From: Larkinella sp. C7
Lineage (GTDB): Bacteria; Bacteroidota; Bacteroidia; Cytophagales; Spirosomataceae
NCBI RefSeq assembly: GCF_006149005.1
Contig: NZ_VBSL01000010.1
Location: forward strand, 165,424 to 229,423
Direction: 5' to 3'
DNA: 64,000 bases
Below, piece after piece: positions 1 through 9,047 of the stretch (positions are counted from its first letter, which is position 1; each line of letters begins with the position of its first letter). The position numbers were made by a program, and so were the translations under genes. The notes under the pieces are model-generated. The model ran no database searches and was not told the origin of the DNA. It saw nothing but the letters and a program-made list of their open reading frames with translations.

Positions 1-1143
1 TGCGCCGACGCCTGAGCAGCCATCGTTGCCCGTGGCCCGAACCGTGATCGTGAAGCTGCCCCCCTCCGTGGGCGTTCCTGATAAAACGCCCGTTGTAGCC
101 AAACTGAGTCCGTTGGGCAAAGTGCCGCTGGCCACCGAATAACTATAGAGTCCGGTACCGCCCGAAGCCGTGAAGTTCCGGCTCAAACCCGAGCCCGTTG
201 TCGCTGTCGTTACGGTCGGATTGCTCACCGTAACGACAGCAGCCGCATTCACCATGAACGTGATGTTTCGGGTACAGGTGAGGTTGTCCGACGAGCGCGC
301 GCGAATCGTGTAACTACCCGGATTCAATCCACTGAAGGTTCCGCTGGATTGCCAGTCGGTCCCGTTGCGCGAATACTCGATGGTGCCGCTGCCCGTCGCC
401 GTTACACTAATCGTACCCGTCGGGGTAGAACAGGTAGGCTGGGTAACCGCATTGCCCGTAACGGTGGGCGGGGCCGTTATTGTCAGCGTAGTCGTGGCGG
501 TCACCACCGGACAGCCTCCCCGCGCCGGTACAGTGTAGGTAACCGTGTAACTACCCGGCGTACTGCTCCCGGGCATTACTGCGCCGAAATCGCTGGTGAG
601 CGAGAGACTGGAGGGACTGCTGCTGTAGACTCCTCCGTTACTGTTATTGCCCGAACGCGACACACCCTGCTGACTACCGTTGGTACATAACAACGAATTG
701 GTATAGGAAATCGTAGCCGTAGGTAAGGTCGTCACGGTCAGCAACACCCCTTCCGAATTGGTGGATTCACCGCCGTTGGTCACCACACAGCGGAAGTAGG
801 CCCCATTTAAATTCGAAACCGAGGAGATCGTCAGCACCGGGGTGTCAGCACCACTGTAAACACCGGTATTGCCCAGATTCGAAGGGAAGTTGAAGGTATT
901 GTCGTAGGACACTTGCCATCGATAACTCGTCGCATTGGTGGCAGCTACCGAGAAACTGGCCGGACTGGTGCTGCAAACCGTCTGCGAAACCGGCTGGGTA
1001 GTAATGCCCGGAAGAGCGACAGTAGGAGTCAGGTTATCGCTTTTGTTGGAGAAGATAAAAGTTCCGGCCTGAACCGATGTTTGGCCAAGCAGTCCAATTG
1101 CCGTAGTAAGCAACCATAGAAAGCGTAAAGATTTAGTTCTCAT
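1..1143 (-). CDS. Large Ig-like repeat surface protein, N-terminal part (runs off the left edge)
   Basis: The frame is open from an ATG at 1143 down to base 1, giving 381 residues with no stop, so the gene continues outside the window. The protein starts with a signal peptide (MRTKSLRFLWLLTTAIGLLG, cleaved near residue 26). Residues about 45-135 look like an Ig-like domain with the usual Cys pair (one near TVCSTS, one in YFRCVV). Later parts are Ser/Thr/Gly-rich Ig-like or SprB-like repeats, including PTCSTPTGTISVTATG, and from about residue 320 a putative-Ig (He_PIG) unit with LPNGLSL and GTP. Such proteins in Bacteroidota are usually very long, secreted adhesins or cell-surface proteins, often T9SS cargo. 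The C-terminus, where a sorting domain would sit, is not visible. Function beyond surface exposure is inference. Confidence 0.85.
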   Translation of the reverse strand, partial: MRTKSLRFLWLLTTAIGLLGQTSVQAGTFIFSNKSDNLTPTVALPGITTQPVSQTVCSTSPASFSVAATNATSYRWQVSYDNTFNFPSNLGNTGVYSGADTPVLTISSVSNLNGAYFRCVVTNGGESTNSEGVLLTVTTLPTATISYTNSLLCTNGSQQGVSRSGNNSNGGVYSSSPSSLSLTSDFGAVMPGSSTPGSYTVTYTVPARGGCPVVTATTTLTITAPPTVTGNAVTQPTCSTPTGTISVTATGSGTIEYSRNGTDWQSSGTFSGLNPGSYTIRARSSDNLTCTRNITFMVNAAAVVTVSNPTVTTATTGSGLSRNFTASGGTGLYSYSVASGTLPNGLSLATTGVLSGTPTEGGSFTITVRATGNDGCSGVGA

Positions 1144-1273
1144 AGTCGTATTGTAAAAGAGGGCAGGGATGTGCTTCGTTTCAACATGCAAAGCTGACAT
1201 CATATGACCCATTCCCGTTAACCCAAATCCGACAATTCTTAGCTCATTTTTACCAAATCATCCGGTAAGGCAT

Positions 1274-1294
1274 AAAAAAAGCCCCTGGCGGGGC
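1274..1294 (-). terminator. Intrinsic terminator of the hybrid two-component gene
   Basis: Read on the minus strand, a 5-bp GC stem (GCCCC/GGGGC, 4-base loop) is followed at once by seven T. It lies 29 bases after the stop codon of the regulator gene at 1323. Confidence 0.7.
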
Positions 1295-1322
1295 GGGAGA
1301 AGTTCTAACGAAGCAGATCCAA

Positions 1323-4300
1323 TCAGATTTGGGTATACGCGGAAGGCAACACGCCGTATTTGTCCTGAAACACTTTCGTAAAATACGACAGACTTTCGAA
1401 GCCTACCCGATAGGCCACTTCCGACACCGTGGCATTGCCCAGTCGCAGTAGTTCAGCCGCGTGATCCAGTCGCTGATTGCGAATAAACTCCACGGCGGTT
1501 TGGTCGGTCAGGGCTTTCAGTTTGCGCACCAGTTGCCGCTGGCTCAGGTTTAGTTCTTCGCTGAGTTGCTCCACACTGAAATCACTTTCGGCCAGGTGTT
1601 GCCCGATAATTGCTTTCGCTTTTAGCAAAAAAGCTTCTTCCTTCGTTTTTCCCGGTTCATCGACTGGCAGAGCCACCTGAATTCCGCCCCTGAAATAGGT
1701 TCGTAACCGGGTTTGTTTCTCCAATAAATTCCGCACCCGAACCACTATTTCAGCCTGATTGAAGGGCTTGGTCAGATAGGCATCGGCCCCGATTTCAAAG
1801 CCTTCGATGCGGTCTTCGACGGTGGCGCGGGCCGTCAGCATTACCACCGGAATGTGGCTGGTGGCTTCCTGGGTTTTCAACGCCCGGCAAAACCCGAACC
1901 CATCGAGCCGGGGCATCATCAGGTCGCAAATGACGAGATTCGGCAGCAGGGCTGTGGCTTTTTCCAGCCCTTCCTGCCCGTCGGTGGCTTCGACAATCTG
2001 GTAGTCGGTTTCAAAAATGCTCCGTACATACAACCGGATGTCGACGTTATCATCGACGATGAGCAAAATATTCTCCGGACGGGCCGATTGCAAAACCGGA
2101 TGGGCCGCCCCCTGAAGCCGGGGCAAAGCGACATCGGCTTCCAGCGCTTTCCTGACCAGGGGCAAGGTCACGATAAACGTTGTCCCGATGCCTTCCGTAC
2201 TGGTGGCGGTGATGGTTCCGTTCAGGACGCGGATCAGTTCGCTGACCAGTGCCAGCCCGATGCCGGTGCCTTCGTAGGTCCGGATGGATGGGTGATCGAC
2301 CTGATAAAACCGTTCGAAGATGCGCCCCAGATGCACCGGAGCAATCCCGATACCGGTGTCTTCGACCGTGACCGTCACTTCCTCTTTTCCGGACAGACCC
2401 GAATAATTCACCGCCATGCGCACCGCCTTCCCGGACGGCGTAAATTTAAAGGCATTCGACAGCAGGTTGGCAACAATTTTTTCGAGTTTGTCCTGGTCAA
2501 AATCCGCCCAAAAAGTCGACTCGTTTTGGACAAAACTAAACGCCAGCTTCTGACTCTCCGCCAGTGACCTGAACGAACTGGCCAGCATCCGAAAAAAAGC
2601 GGCCATGTCGCCGGTGCGCAGTTCGGGGCTGAGTTGTCCCGCTTCGATTTTGCTCAGGTCCAGCAACTGGTTGATCAGGCTGAGCAGCCGGGTGGCGTTT
2701 CGTTGAATGAGCGGAAACCGGATGTCATGGGCGTATTCCTGAACCAGTTGTTCGATGGGTCCCAGAATCAGCGTCAGGGGCGTCCGGAATTCGTGGGAAA
2801 TATTCGTAAAAAGCCGGGTTTTAAGCGCGTCCAGTTCGGCCAGTCGACTGGCTTCTTTCTGTTCAAAAATAACCTGTTGCCGAAGGACCAATCGCTGAAT
2901 CTGAAACCGGTACAACTGCCACCCAATCAGGGCCAGCACCAACAGATAAAGGGAATAGGCCCACCAGGTGCGATAGAACGGCGGATGAATCCGAATCTGG
3001 AGTTCGACGGGTTTGCTCCAAACCTCGCCGTCGGCCGACCCCATCATCTCAAACCGGTAGCTGCCGTCGGGCAGATGGGCGTAATTGGCAAAGCGATTGG
3101 TACCGGCCTCCACCCAGTCCCGGTCAATGCCGTGCAGGCGATACCGGTAGCGGTTTTTGCCCGGATTGATGTAATCCATCACCCCGAATTCGAGCGTAAC
3201 CAGGTTCTGATCATGCGCCAGTTCGAGCGTTGGTGTCTGTTCGATGGCCTGCGACAGCATACCGCCGGGGCTTCCTACCTCAACGGTTTCGTTGTTGATT
3301 TTCAGTCCGATGATGTTCACCAGCGGTTTGTCCGAACTCGTCGTACCAACTTCTTCCGTCCGAAAGGTTGTCAGCCCATTGATGCCCCCGAAGAGGAGTT
3401 CGCCGGATGCGGTTTTAAAATAGGAACTGGTATTGAATTCATCGTCCTGCAAGCCGTCGGCTTTGGTATAGTTGCGAAACTGGTAGGTTTTCGGATTGAA
3501 CTGGGACAGGCCCCGGTTGGTACTCAGCCAGAGGTTTTTAGAGCTATCGGTCAGAATACCGTACACTACTTTGTTGGGCAAGCCCCGGGCTTCGGTAAAA
3601 TGCACGAACAACCCGGTCTGTTTGTCCAGCCGCTCCAGCCCCCCGCCCTTGGTGCCAACCCAGAGGTACCGTTCCGGTTCATTGGGATCGTCGATCACAC
3701 TCGATACGAAATCGTTACTCAGGCTCTGCCGTTCGGTTTTGCTGTTCTTATAGATCGAAAAAACCGGTTTCGTTTGGGCGTTCATCACTTTGATGAGTCC
3801 TTTCTGCGTACCGATCCACAACGTGCCACTCCCATCAATATACAAGGCATACGTCTCGATGTCGGAACCGCTTTGAGGCATCAGGGACTGGTAGCTAAAC
3901 ACCTCGAACCGCTCGGATTTCGGGTTAAACCGGAGCAAATTCCCATTGGTCGCACCAATCCAGAGATGACCGGCCTGGTCTTCAATGGTGTGGTTACCAA
4001 AAAAACCGAAGGCGGTATTGGCCGGCAACGGGTATTTTTTGAGGAGTTGCCAGTCCGATGAGAACTTGAACAAGTGTTTTTCGTGGGTTTCGAAATGGAC
4101 ATTGGAAATCCAGTAGGTACCCGCCCGGTCCTGCATCAGATACCGTTGCCGCCGGTCGGCTTCGGGCAGGTTTTGATCCAGAAACGGCAGGAGCCGGTTG
4201 TGGGTCCGGTCGAGTTCCCAATAGGAAAACTCAAACCGCACGTAGGTACGACCCTGCCGGTCGACATACAGATTGGAGAGGGTGGTATTGGGTAAATACG

Positions 4301-5351
4301 AATGAAATTGTTTGATTTTGGGGTTGAATTTTCGCAAACCGTAGCCGCTGGTTCCGAACCAGAACGTTCCGGTTCGGTCTTTTAAAACACTCGTAATGCT
4401 GTAGACGTTGGGCGGAAAAGTCACGAAGGCCTTTTGGACGGTCAAACTGTCCTGCCGGAAAAGCTCAGCGGGCGACATCAGCCACATATGGTCGGCGGTG
4501 GCGATGGCGATGGTCTGCGCATCCATCGCGTATAGCTGCACCCCGAAATATTTTTTTTTGGGCAACGCAATGGTTTTCAATTGCCCTTTGAACCAGCCTT
4601 TGATGTGATCACTGGTCGAAGCAAACCGAAAGCCCTGGCGGGTGTCTTCATACACCGAATGCAAATCCAGTACGTCTCCACCAAACAGACTCAGTTTGGT
4701 GGCCTGCGAAGGATTTCGCCAGTTAAAAGAAAAAACGCCATAAGCTGCGCCCAGCAACCCCTGTCCGTCCGGTCGAAAATTGAAATAGAGGGATGACGCA
4801 TTGATCTTTTTCTCCTTTATTGCAATGGGCTGAATCCGGACGTATTGTGTCAGATCAGCCTGATCCGGTAATTGATCCCGGAGCGACGCCGGCAAACTGA
4901 TTTTGAAGATCTTATTGGTATATGTCCCCACCCAAATGTTGCCTTCGGGGTCTTCGGCCAGGGTGCGAACCTCGTAATTTCCCGCATTCGAACTCGTCTG
5001 GTCACTGATGTTGATGTGGTAAAACCGCTGCGTCCGGTCGTCGAACAAATTCAGACCCTCGTTAAAGGTGCCCACCCAAAGCCGCTGGCGGCTGTCGATC
5101 AGCAAGGCTGAGCAATTATCACCCGAAAGACTGAAATCGTTGTAAGGATCGTGCGTAAAAACCTTGAAGTTGTGGCCGTCGTAGCGATTCAGACCGTCTT
5201 TGGTAGCCACCCAGATGAATCCTTTCCGGTCCTGCTCGATGTCGAAAATCATGCTCTGCGACAGGCCGTCGGAAATCGTAATCTCCTGCCAGCCTTTCGG
5301 CTGGGCAAAAAGGGCCATCGGGAAAAGAATGAAAAAGATCAGGAAACGCAT
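1323..5351 (-). CDS. Hybrid two-component sensor/response regulator (HTCS) with periplasmic propellers
   Basis: A 1342-residue protein carrying a whole signalling pathway in one chain. A signal peptide (to about residue 17) is followed by Reg_prop beta-propeller repeats, with many WVGT/WIGT and NRYDG-type strands, to about residue 690. Then come a Y_Y_Y domain, one membrane helix near 800, and HisKA with the phospho-acceptor in SHEFRTPL (His about 853). The HATPase has NLLSNAFKF and GTGIGLAL. A receiver domain has phospho-Asp about 1143 (VICDLMMPRLDG), and an AraC-type DNA-binding domain ends the protein. Proteins of this build sense oligosaccharides in the periplasm and switch on polysaccharide utilisation loci. 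It is not adjacent to a susC/susD pair; the nearest such locus starts 3.7 kb away at 9048, so its target is unknown. The start is the ATG directly before the signal peptide. Confidence 0.93.
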   Translation of the reverse strand: MRFLIFFILFPMALFAQPKGWQEITISDGLSQSMIFDIEQDRKGFIWVATKDGLNRYDGHNFKVFTHDPYNDFSLSGDNCSALLIDSRQRLWVGTFNEGLNLFDDRTQRFYHINISDQTSSNAGNYEVRTLAEDPEGNIWVGTYTNKIFKISLPASLRDQLPDQADLTQYVRIQPIAIKEKKINASSLYFNFRPDGQGLLGAAYGVFSFNWRNPSQATKLSLFGGDVLDLHSVYEDTRQGFRFASTSDHIKGWFKGQLKTIALPKKKYFGVQLYAMDAQTIAIATADHMWLMSPAELFRQDSLTVQKAFVTFPPNVYSITSVLKDRTGTFWFGTSGYGLRKFNPKIKQFHSYLPNTTLSNLYVDRQGRTYVRFEFSYWELDRTHNRLLPFLDQNLPEADRRQRYLMQDRAGTYWISNVHFETHEKHLFKFSSDWQLLKKYPLPANTAFGFFGNHTIEDQAGHLWIGATNGNLLRFNPKSERFEVFSYQSLMPQSGSDIETYALYIDGSGTLWIGTQKGLIKVMNAQTKPVFSIYKNSKTERQSLSNDFVSSVIDDPNEPERYLWVGTKGGGLERLDKQTGLFVHFTEARGLPNKVVYGILTDSSKNLWLSTNRGLSQFNPKTYQFRNYTKADGLQDDEFNTSSYFKTASGELLFGGINGLTTFRTEEVGTTSSDKPLVNIIGLKINNETVEVGSPGGMLSQAIEQTPTLELAHDQNLVTLEFGVMDYINPGKNRYRYRLHGIDRDWVEAGTNRFANYAHLPDGSYRFEMMGSADGEVWSKPVELQIRIHPPFYRTWWAYSLYLLVLALIGWQLYRFQIQRLVLRQQVIFEQKEASRLAELDALKTRLFTNISHEFRTPLTLILGPIEQLVQEYAHDIRFPLIQRNATRLLSLINQLLDLSKIEAGQLSPELRTGDMAAFFRMLASSFRSLAESQKLAFSFVQNESTFWADFDQDKLEKIVANLLSNAFKFTPSGKAVRMAVNYSGLSGKEEVTVTVEDTGIGIAPVHLGRIFERFYQVDHPSIRTYEGTGIGLALVSELIRVLNGTITATSTEGIGTTFIVTLPLVRKALEADVALPRLQGAAHPVLQSARPENILLIVDDNVDIRLYVRSIFETDYQIVEATDGQEGLEKATALLPNLVICDLMMPRLDGFGFCRALKTQEATSHIPVVMLTARATVEDRIEGFEIGADAYLTKPFNQAEIVVRVRNLLEKQTRLRTYFRGGIQVALPVDEPGKTKEEAFLLKAKAIIGQHLAESDFSVEQLSEELNLSQRQLVRKLKALTDQTAVEFIRNQRLDHAAELLRLGNATVSEVAYRVGFESLSYFTKVFQDKYGVLPSAYTQI

Positions 5352-5496
5352 TCGAAACTGATTTTGTCACTAGTAATACGCAAAACCATGCCAAAAAGAC
5401 TTCCAAAATGCAAAGTTATGTCGAAACAACGCTATTTTATGAGTAAAAATCCAGGCAATCGTCGATTTTTGTGTCAAACGAAGTCTCTACAAATAT

Positions 5497-5723
5497 ATGG
5501 AAATTACCTACCGTTTGGCCACCGAATCTGACCTGATTGAGATTGTAAAAATGCTCTCCGATGACAAGCTGGGCACCTCGACTACGCCATTGAACGCGCC
5601 CGCTCCAAAGGGGCGCACGTGGTTCAATTAACCACCGACAAAAAACGCCCGGATGCGATCCGGTTTTACGAATCACTCGGTTTTGTCGACTCCCACGAAG
5701 GTATGAAATTACAGTTGAGATAG
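5497..5723 (+). pseudogene. GNAT N-acetyltransferase with internal deletion and frameshift
   Basis: The first codons (MEITYRLATESDLIEIVKML) give a typical GNAT N-terminus and stop making sense after about residue 25. In another frame, from about 5586, the sequence reads YAIERARSKGAHVVQLTTDK and then RFYESLGFVDSHEGMKLQLR before a stop at 5721. That is the typical C-terminal half of the same family. The two halves are joined with the middle missing: the family is about 150 residues and only about 75 remain, so roughly 75 codons containing the acetyl-CoA loop (RGxGIG) are lost. The total length is not a multiple of three. The gene cannot make an active enzyme. It stops three bases before the YdeI-like gene, so the two may once have been one transcript. 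Confidence 0.82.
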
Positions 5724-5726
5724 ATC

Positions 5727-6317
5727 ATGGAGCTAAAAGACGGTATCCCAACATTCTATGCCCCCAGCCAGCGCGACTGGCGAACCTGGCTGGAACAAAA
5801 CCACGCCACCGAAAAATCGGTTTGGCTCATCATCTTCAAAAAGGAAACCGGTAAGCCGAGCGTGTATTATTCGGAAGCCGTGGACGAAGCCCTGTGTTTT
5901 GGCTGGATCGACAGCAAAGCCAATACGCGGGACGCCGAGAGTTACTACCAGTTTTTTGCCCGACGCAGCCCGAAAAGCAACTGGAGCCGGGTAAACAAAG
6001 AAAAAGTCGAACGGCTGAACGCGCAAAACCGGATCGCCGAAGCGGGTTTGAAGGCCATCGAACTCGCCAAACAAAACGGTACCTGGACCGCCCTGGACGA
6101 CGTTGAGAACCTCACCATTCCCGAAGACCTGCAAGCCGCCTTTGAAAAAAACAATCCCGCGTTCGAGAACTGGAACAAGTTTGCCCGTTCTGCCAAACGC
6201 GGGATTTTAGAATGGATTCTAAACGCAAAAAAAATGGAAACCCGGCAAAAAAGAATCGACGAAACCGTTCGACTGGCCGCTGACAACCTCAAAGCCAATT
6301 TTCCGAAACCAAAATAG
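5727..6317 (+). CDS. YdeI/OmpD-associated family protein
   Basis: A 196-residue soluble protein with the family's features: an N-terminal module with WRTWLEQNHAT and SVWLIIFKKETGKPS, the conserved DEALCFGWIDSK block, FARRSPKSNWSRVN, and a C-terminal helical part with RGILEWILNAKKMETRQKRI. The YdeI family is widespread and linked by annotation to bacteriocin protection, but its biochemical role is not known. It starts 3 bases after the broken acetyltransferase and faces the oxidoreductase gene convergently, with 8 bases between the stops. No signal peptide or membrane segment is visible. Confidence 0.85.
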   Translation: MELKDGIPTFYAPSQRDWRTWLEQNHATEKSVWLIIFKKETGKPSVYYSEAVDEALCFGWIDSKANTRDAESYYQFFARRSPKSNWSRVNKEKVERLNAQNRIAEAGLKAIELAKQNGTWTALDDVENLTIPEDLQAAFEKNNPAFENWNKFARSAKRGILEWILNAKKMETRQKRIDETVRLAADNLKANFPKPK

Positions 6318-6325
6318 CAAATTGC

Positions 6326-7669
6326 TTAGATCGGTGGTTCCCAGCCTTTTTCGTACTCCCGGCTCCAGAGTTTCATGGCTTCCTTGTCGCGGATGTGGCC
6401 GTTTTTCGAGTCGATCTCCAACGCCTTGTTGGTCCGGAAGGAAATGTTGGCCAAATGGCAAAGCAGCGTGCTCTTGGCACCATCGTCGATGGTCGAATTC
6501 TGTTTTTCTTTCCCGCGAATGGCGTTGAAAAAGTTCACGACGTGCCGGGTCGACATGTCACCGCCACCGCCCAGTGCTGTTCCGGCTTCCGAACCCTTCG
6601 ATTTGCTGTCTTTCACCATCTTGCCCTCGCGGTTGTAAAGCCGGTAGCCGTCGCGGTCGACGTACACACTGCCGTTGCTGCCGTAAATGACGGTGCCCCG
6701 GTCGCTGCCGTAGGTTTTATACCCATTCCGGCTTTTGCCGTCCCACTTGATGATCTTATTGCCTGGAAACCGGAAGGTGGCATCCATCGTGTCGTACATC
6801 GTCCAGCCGTCGTCCAGAAAATGCCGTTTGGCGGCTTCAACCGCTACGTGTTCCGGAAATTCTACCTGCAACGCCCAGCGGGCTACGTCCAGTTCGTGCG
6901 TCGCGTTGTTGCCGCTTTCGGCGGTTCCGTAGTGCCAGCCATACCAGTGCCAGTTGTAATCCCAGGTGTCGTGCGTATACGGCCGGCGCGGGGCCGGGCC
7001 CTGAAACAGATCCCAGTCCAGCCCGGTCGGAACGGGGGCCGCCTTCGGCAGCGGTACTTCGCCCCGGTTGGCGGTATAAAACGCAACGGCTTTGAAAGGG
7101 GTACCGATGGCGCCGTTGTGAATCTGGCTGATCACGTCGATCGACTCCAGCGCCGAGCGTTGCTGGTTGCCCATTTGAATGATCTTGCCGTATTTTTTCT
7201 GGATTTCGACCAGAATTTCACCTTCCCGGGGGTTTTGGCTACACGGTTTTTCGACGTACACGTGTTTGCCCGCCAGAACAGCCAGCCAGGTACCCGGTGC
7301 GTGCCAGTGGTCGGGCGTCGCGTTGATGAGCACGTCCACATTTTTGTCGGCAATCACCTTCCGGATGTCGTTTTCCAGCTTCGGTTTGTAGTCGATAAAC
7401 TTCGAAAATTTCTGAAGCCCCGCTTCCCGCTGTTTTTGCATGACGTCACACAAATACACCAGTTCGACATTGCTGTCTTTTTTCGAAATAGGCTCGTAAT
7501 AGGCCCCCAGCCGCCGACCCAGCCCGGCAATGGCGACGTTCAGCCGCTCATTGGCCCCGATCACTTTGGCGTAACTTTTGGCCGACAGACCCGTCGCCAT
7601 TCCGCCAAAGGTGATTCCGGCGGTGCTTAACGCGGCTTTTTTGATAAAATCTCTTCTGGAGTTCTCCAT
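6326..7669 (-). CDS. Tat-exported Gfo/Idh/MocA family oxidoreductase
   Basis: A 447-residue NAD(P)-dependent sugar or polyol dehydrogenase-type protein. The N-terminus has a twin-arginine signal (SRRDFIKKAA followed by a hydrophobic Gly-rich stretch), so the folded protein is probably exported. The Rossmann fold begins with NVAIAGLGRRLGA near residue 45, and the family's VYVEKPCSQN motif (Lys acting in catalysis in known members) is near residue 140. The C-terminal alpha/beta domain has WHYGTAESGNNATHELD. Secreted members in Bacteroidota act on sugars, inositols or glycans. The substrate cannot be told here, and no sugar isomerase or transporter is next to it. Confidence 0.88.
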   Translation of the reverse strand: MENSRRDFIKKAALSTAGITFGGMATGLSAKSYAKVIGANERLNVAIAGLGRRLGAYYEPISKKDSNVELVYLCDVMQKQREAGLQKFSKFIDYKPKLENDIRKVIADKNVDVLINATPDHWHAPGTWLAVLAGKHVYVEKPCSQNPREGEILVEIQKKYGKIIQMGNQQRSALESIDVISQIHNGAIGTPFKAVAFYTANRGEVPLPKAAPVPTGLDWDLFQGPAPRRPYTHDTWDYNWHWYGWHYGTAESGNNATHELDVARWALQVEFPEHVAVEAAKRHFLDDGWTMYDTMDATFRFPGNKIIKWDGKSRNGYKTYGSDRGTVIYGSNGSVYVDRDGYRLYNREGKMVKDSKSKGSEAGTALGGGGDMSTRHVVNFFNAIRGKEKQNSTIDDGAKSTLLCHLANISFRTNKALEIDSKNGHIRDKEAMKLWSREYEKGWEPPI

Positions 7670-7859
7670 TGAAAACAGATTGCTTAAGATTGATGGATGC
7701 TGATACGTTGGCCAAAACCGTTGAAAACTCCAGCTATCCAGTACAGTATAAAGAAGCCAACTGGTAAAGAAAAATACTGTCTTTGCTAGTGGTTTTCACC
7801 ATTCGGCTTACGCTTTTATCGACTTTAAGACCCGGACAAAATGGAAAGCTGGCAGGACA

Positions 7860-8327
7860 TCACCCATTCCGCAACCGGGGATCGATCACCAGATCCGATT
7901 CTGCAATGATTCGAATGTCGGCAAACTGGGGATGACTGACGTGCAGGAGGTAGTTGATTCCGGCTGGTAATACCGACGAAGGAACTCCCAAAGCCAGCGT
8001 ATCCGGTTTTGTCAGCCAATCCTGAAGGAGGTATTGGCTTCTGGCATAGGTGTTTTCGTTCCAATACGGCAGCAACTCCTCCGGCTTCACCATGCGCTGG
8101 CTATTTTCAGGAATTTCCAGTGTGAAGAGACGATAGGTCGGCAAGTGTTCGTAAGGTACCTGCGGCATATGAACCAGGATTTCGACCAGAGCCAGCGCAG
8201 GATGCTCGGCGGTGTAGAGGATACCGACACCGGGTGGATTCCAGCGACCGCCGTTCAGCCGGGTTCCTGCCACATCCAAAGGCCGGTCGGCGTATTTCTG
8301 GCGGACAACGCGATACACCAACGCCAT
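7860..8327 (-). CDS. RES-domain toxin (NAD+-degrading type)
   Basis: A 155-residue single-domain protein matching RES toxins: an N-terminal Tyr-Arg pair (VYRVVRQKYAD), the GGRWNPPGVGILYTAEHPALALVE signature carrying the conserved Arg, Tyr and Glu of the active-site pocket, and a C-terminal strand with SDLVIDPRL. Studied RES toxins degrade NAD+ and are held by an Xre/MbcA-type antitoxin. The gene starts two bases after the antitoxin stop on the same strand, the usual antitoxin-first order. The length equals that of known active RES proteins and no damage is seen. Confidence 0.88.
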   Translation of the reverse strand: MALVYRVVRQKYADRPLDVAGTRLNGGRWNPPGVGILYTAEHPALALVEILVHMPQVPYEHLPTYRLFTLEIPENSQRMVKPEELLPYWNENTYARSQYLLQDWLTKPDTLALGVPSSVLPAGINYLLHVSHPQFADIRIIAESDLVIDPRLRNG

Positions 8328-8329
8328 AC

Positions 8330-8764
8330 CTATCCGAAAATACCGTGATCGATCCGACCCAACACCCGATCAACCAGCGTATAGCCCGTAACCGTATCCA
8401 GGGTTTGCAGCGGAGTCTGGTTGTCCAGTTCCCGTAATGGCGTACGAAGCCAACCCAAAACCGTTGCCGTCCGCTGATCGAACGTATCCAGCGCATGGTA
8501 CAGCAGATTTTCGAGTAGCAGCAACCGCTCGGAAGCGTCCTGACTGATCCGCTGGTCGGTTTTCTGACGATGCAGGTAACTGGCGGATAAACCCAAAGCC
8601 GCAGCAACCTCTTTGTCGGTCAGGCCAACAAGTTGAGCCACCCGATCGGCTTCCGACCGCAGCACCCCCTGCCGACTGCGCGCAATAATCTCCTGCTCGG
8701 TAAACGAACGCGATGGAACGAGTTGATTCCGAAAAGAACCCGGAGTGGAAGCGACGGTAGCCAT
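8330..8764 (-). CDS. Xre/MbcA/ParS-type antitoxin (DUF2384)
   Basis: A 144-residue protein from the ATG at 8764. A GTG at 8782 would add six residues but overlaps the operator repeat, so I prefer the ATG. The middle holds a helix-turn-helix (LTDKEVAAALGLSASYLHR, about residues 48-66). The C-terminus holds the antitoxin-set domain with LRTPLRELDNQTPLQTLDT and a final LVDRVLGRIDHGIFG, which in this family plugs the RES active site. It is two bases upstream of the RES gene and probably binds the inverted repeat at 8768-8805 to repress its own operon. Confidence 0.88.
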   Translation of the reverse strand: MATVASTPGSFRNQLVPSRSFTEQEIIARSRQGVLRSEADRVAQLVGLTDKEVAAALGLSASYLHRQKTDQRISQDASERLLLLENLLYHALDTFDQRTATVLGWLRTPLRELDNQTPLQTLDTVTGYTLVDRVLGRIDHGIFG

Positions 8765-8767
8765 ACG

Positions 8768-8805
8768 AGTGAACTTTTTCACTAAGATAAGTATACAAGT
8801 TCACT
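8768..8805. promoter_or_regulatory. Inverted-repeat operator of the RES/Xre operon
   Basis: Two perfect 9-base arms, AGTGAACTT at 8768-8776 and AAGTTCACT at 8797-8805, are separated by 20 bases that contain GTATAC. The repeat begins three bases upstream of the antitoxin ATG. Position and symmetry fit autorepression by the Xre protein; binding itself is inferred. Confidence 0.6.
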
Positions 8806-9047
8806 TTGACAATTTTTCCATTTTTAATCCCTCACCACTCACCCCATCTCCCCTGAATCAAATTCAAAAAACCGTGTAACAAAATCGAAAAGTTATTTCT
8901 AAAAATAATCACAAATACCTGCAAATCAACACATTAACAGTAGTACTTAATTTGAAATAATTAGAACAATTCCCGAAAGTCCGCTCCGGTGGCTTTCGGT
9001 AGCTTTGGTTCATGATCGGCATTTAACCGGGATTTACCCTGTCAGAC

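Noticed and set aside
2634..4061. Long open frame antisense to the hybrid two-component regulator (475 codons)
   Set aside because: It mirrors the codon bias of the real gene on the other strand and its product has no recognisable domain or signal.
6395..7630. 411-codon frame antisense to the Gfo/Idh/MocA gene
   Set aside because: Shadow frame; low-complexity Val/Ala/Gly-rich product and full overlap with a clear enzyme gene.
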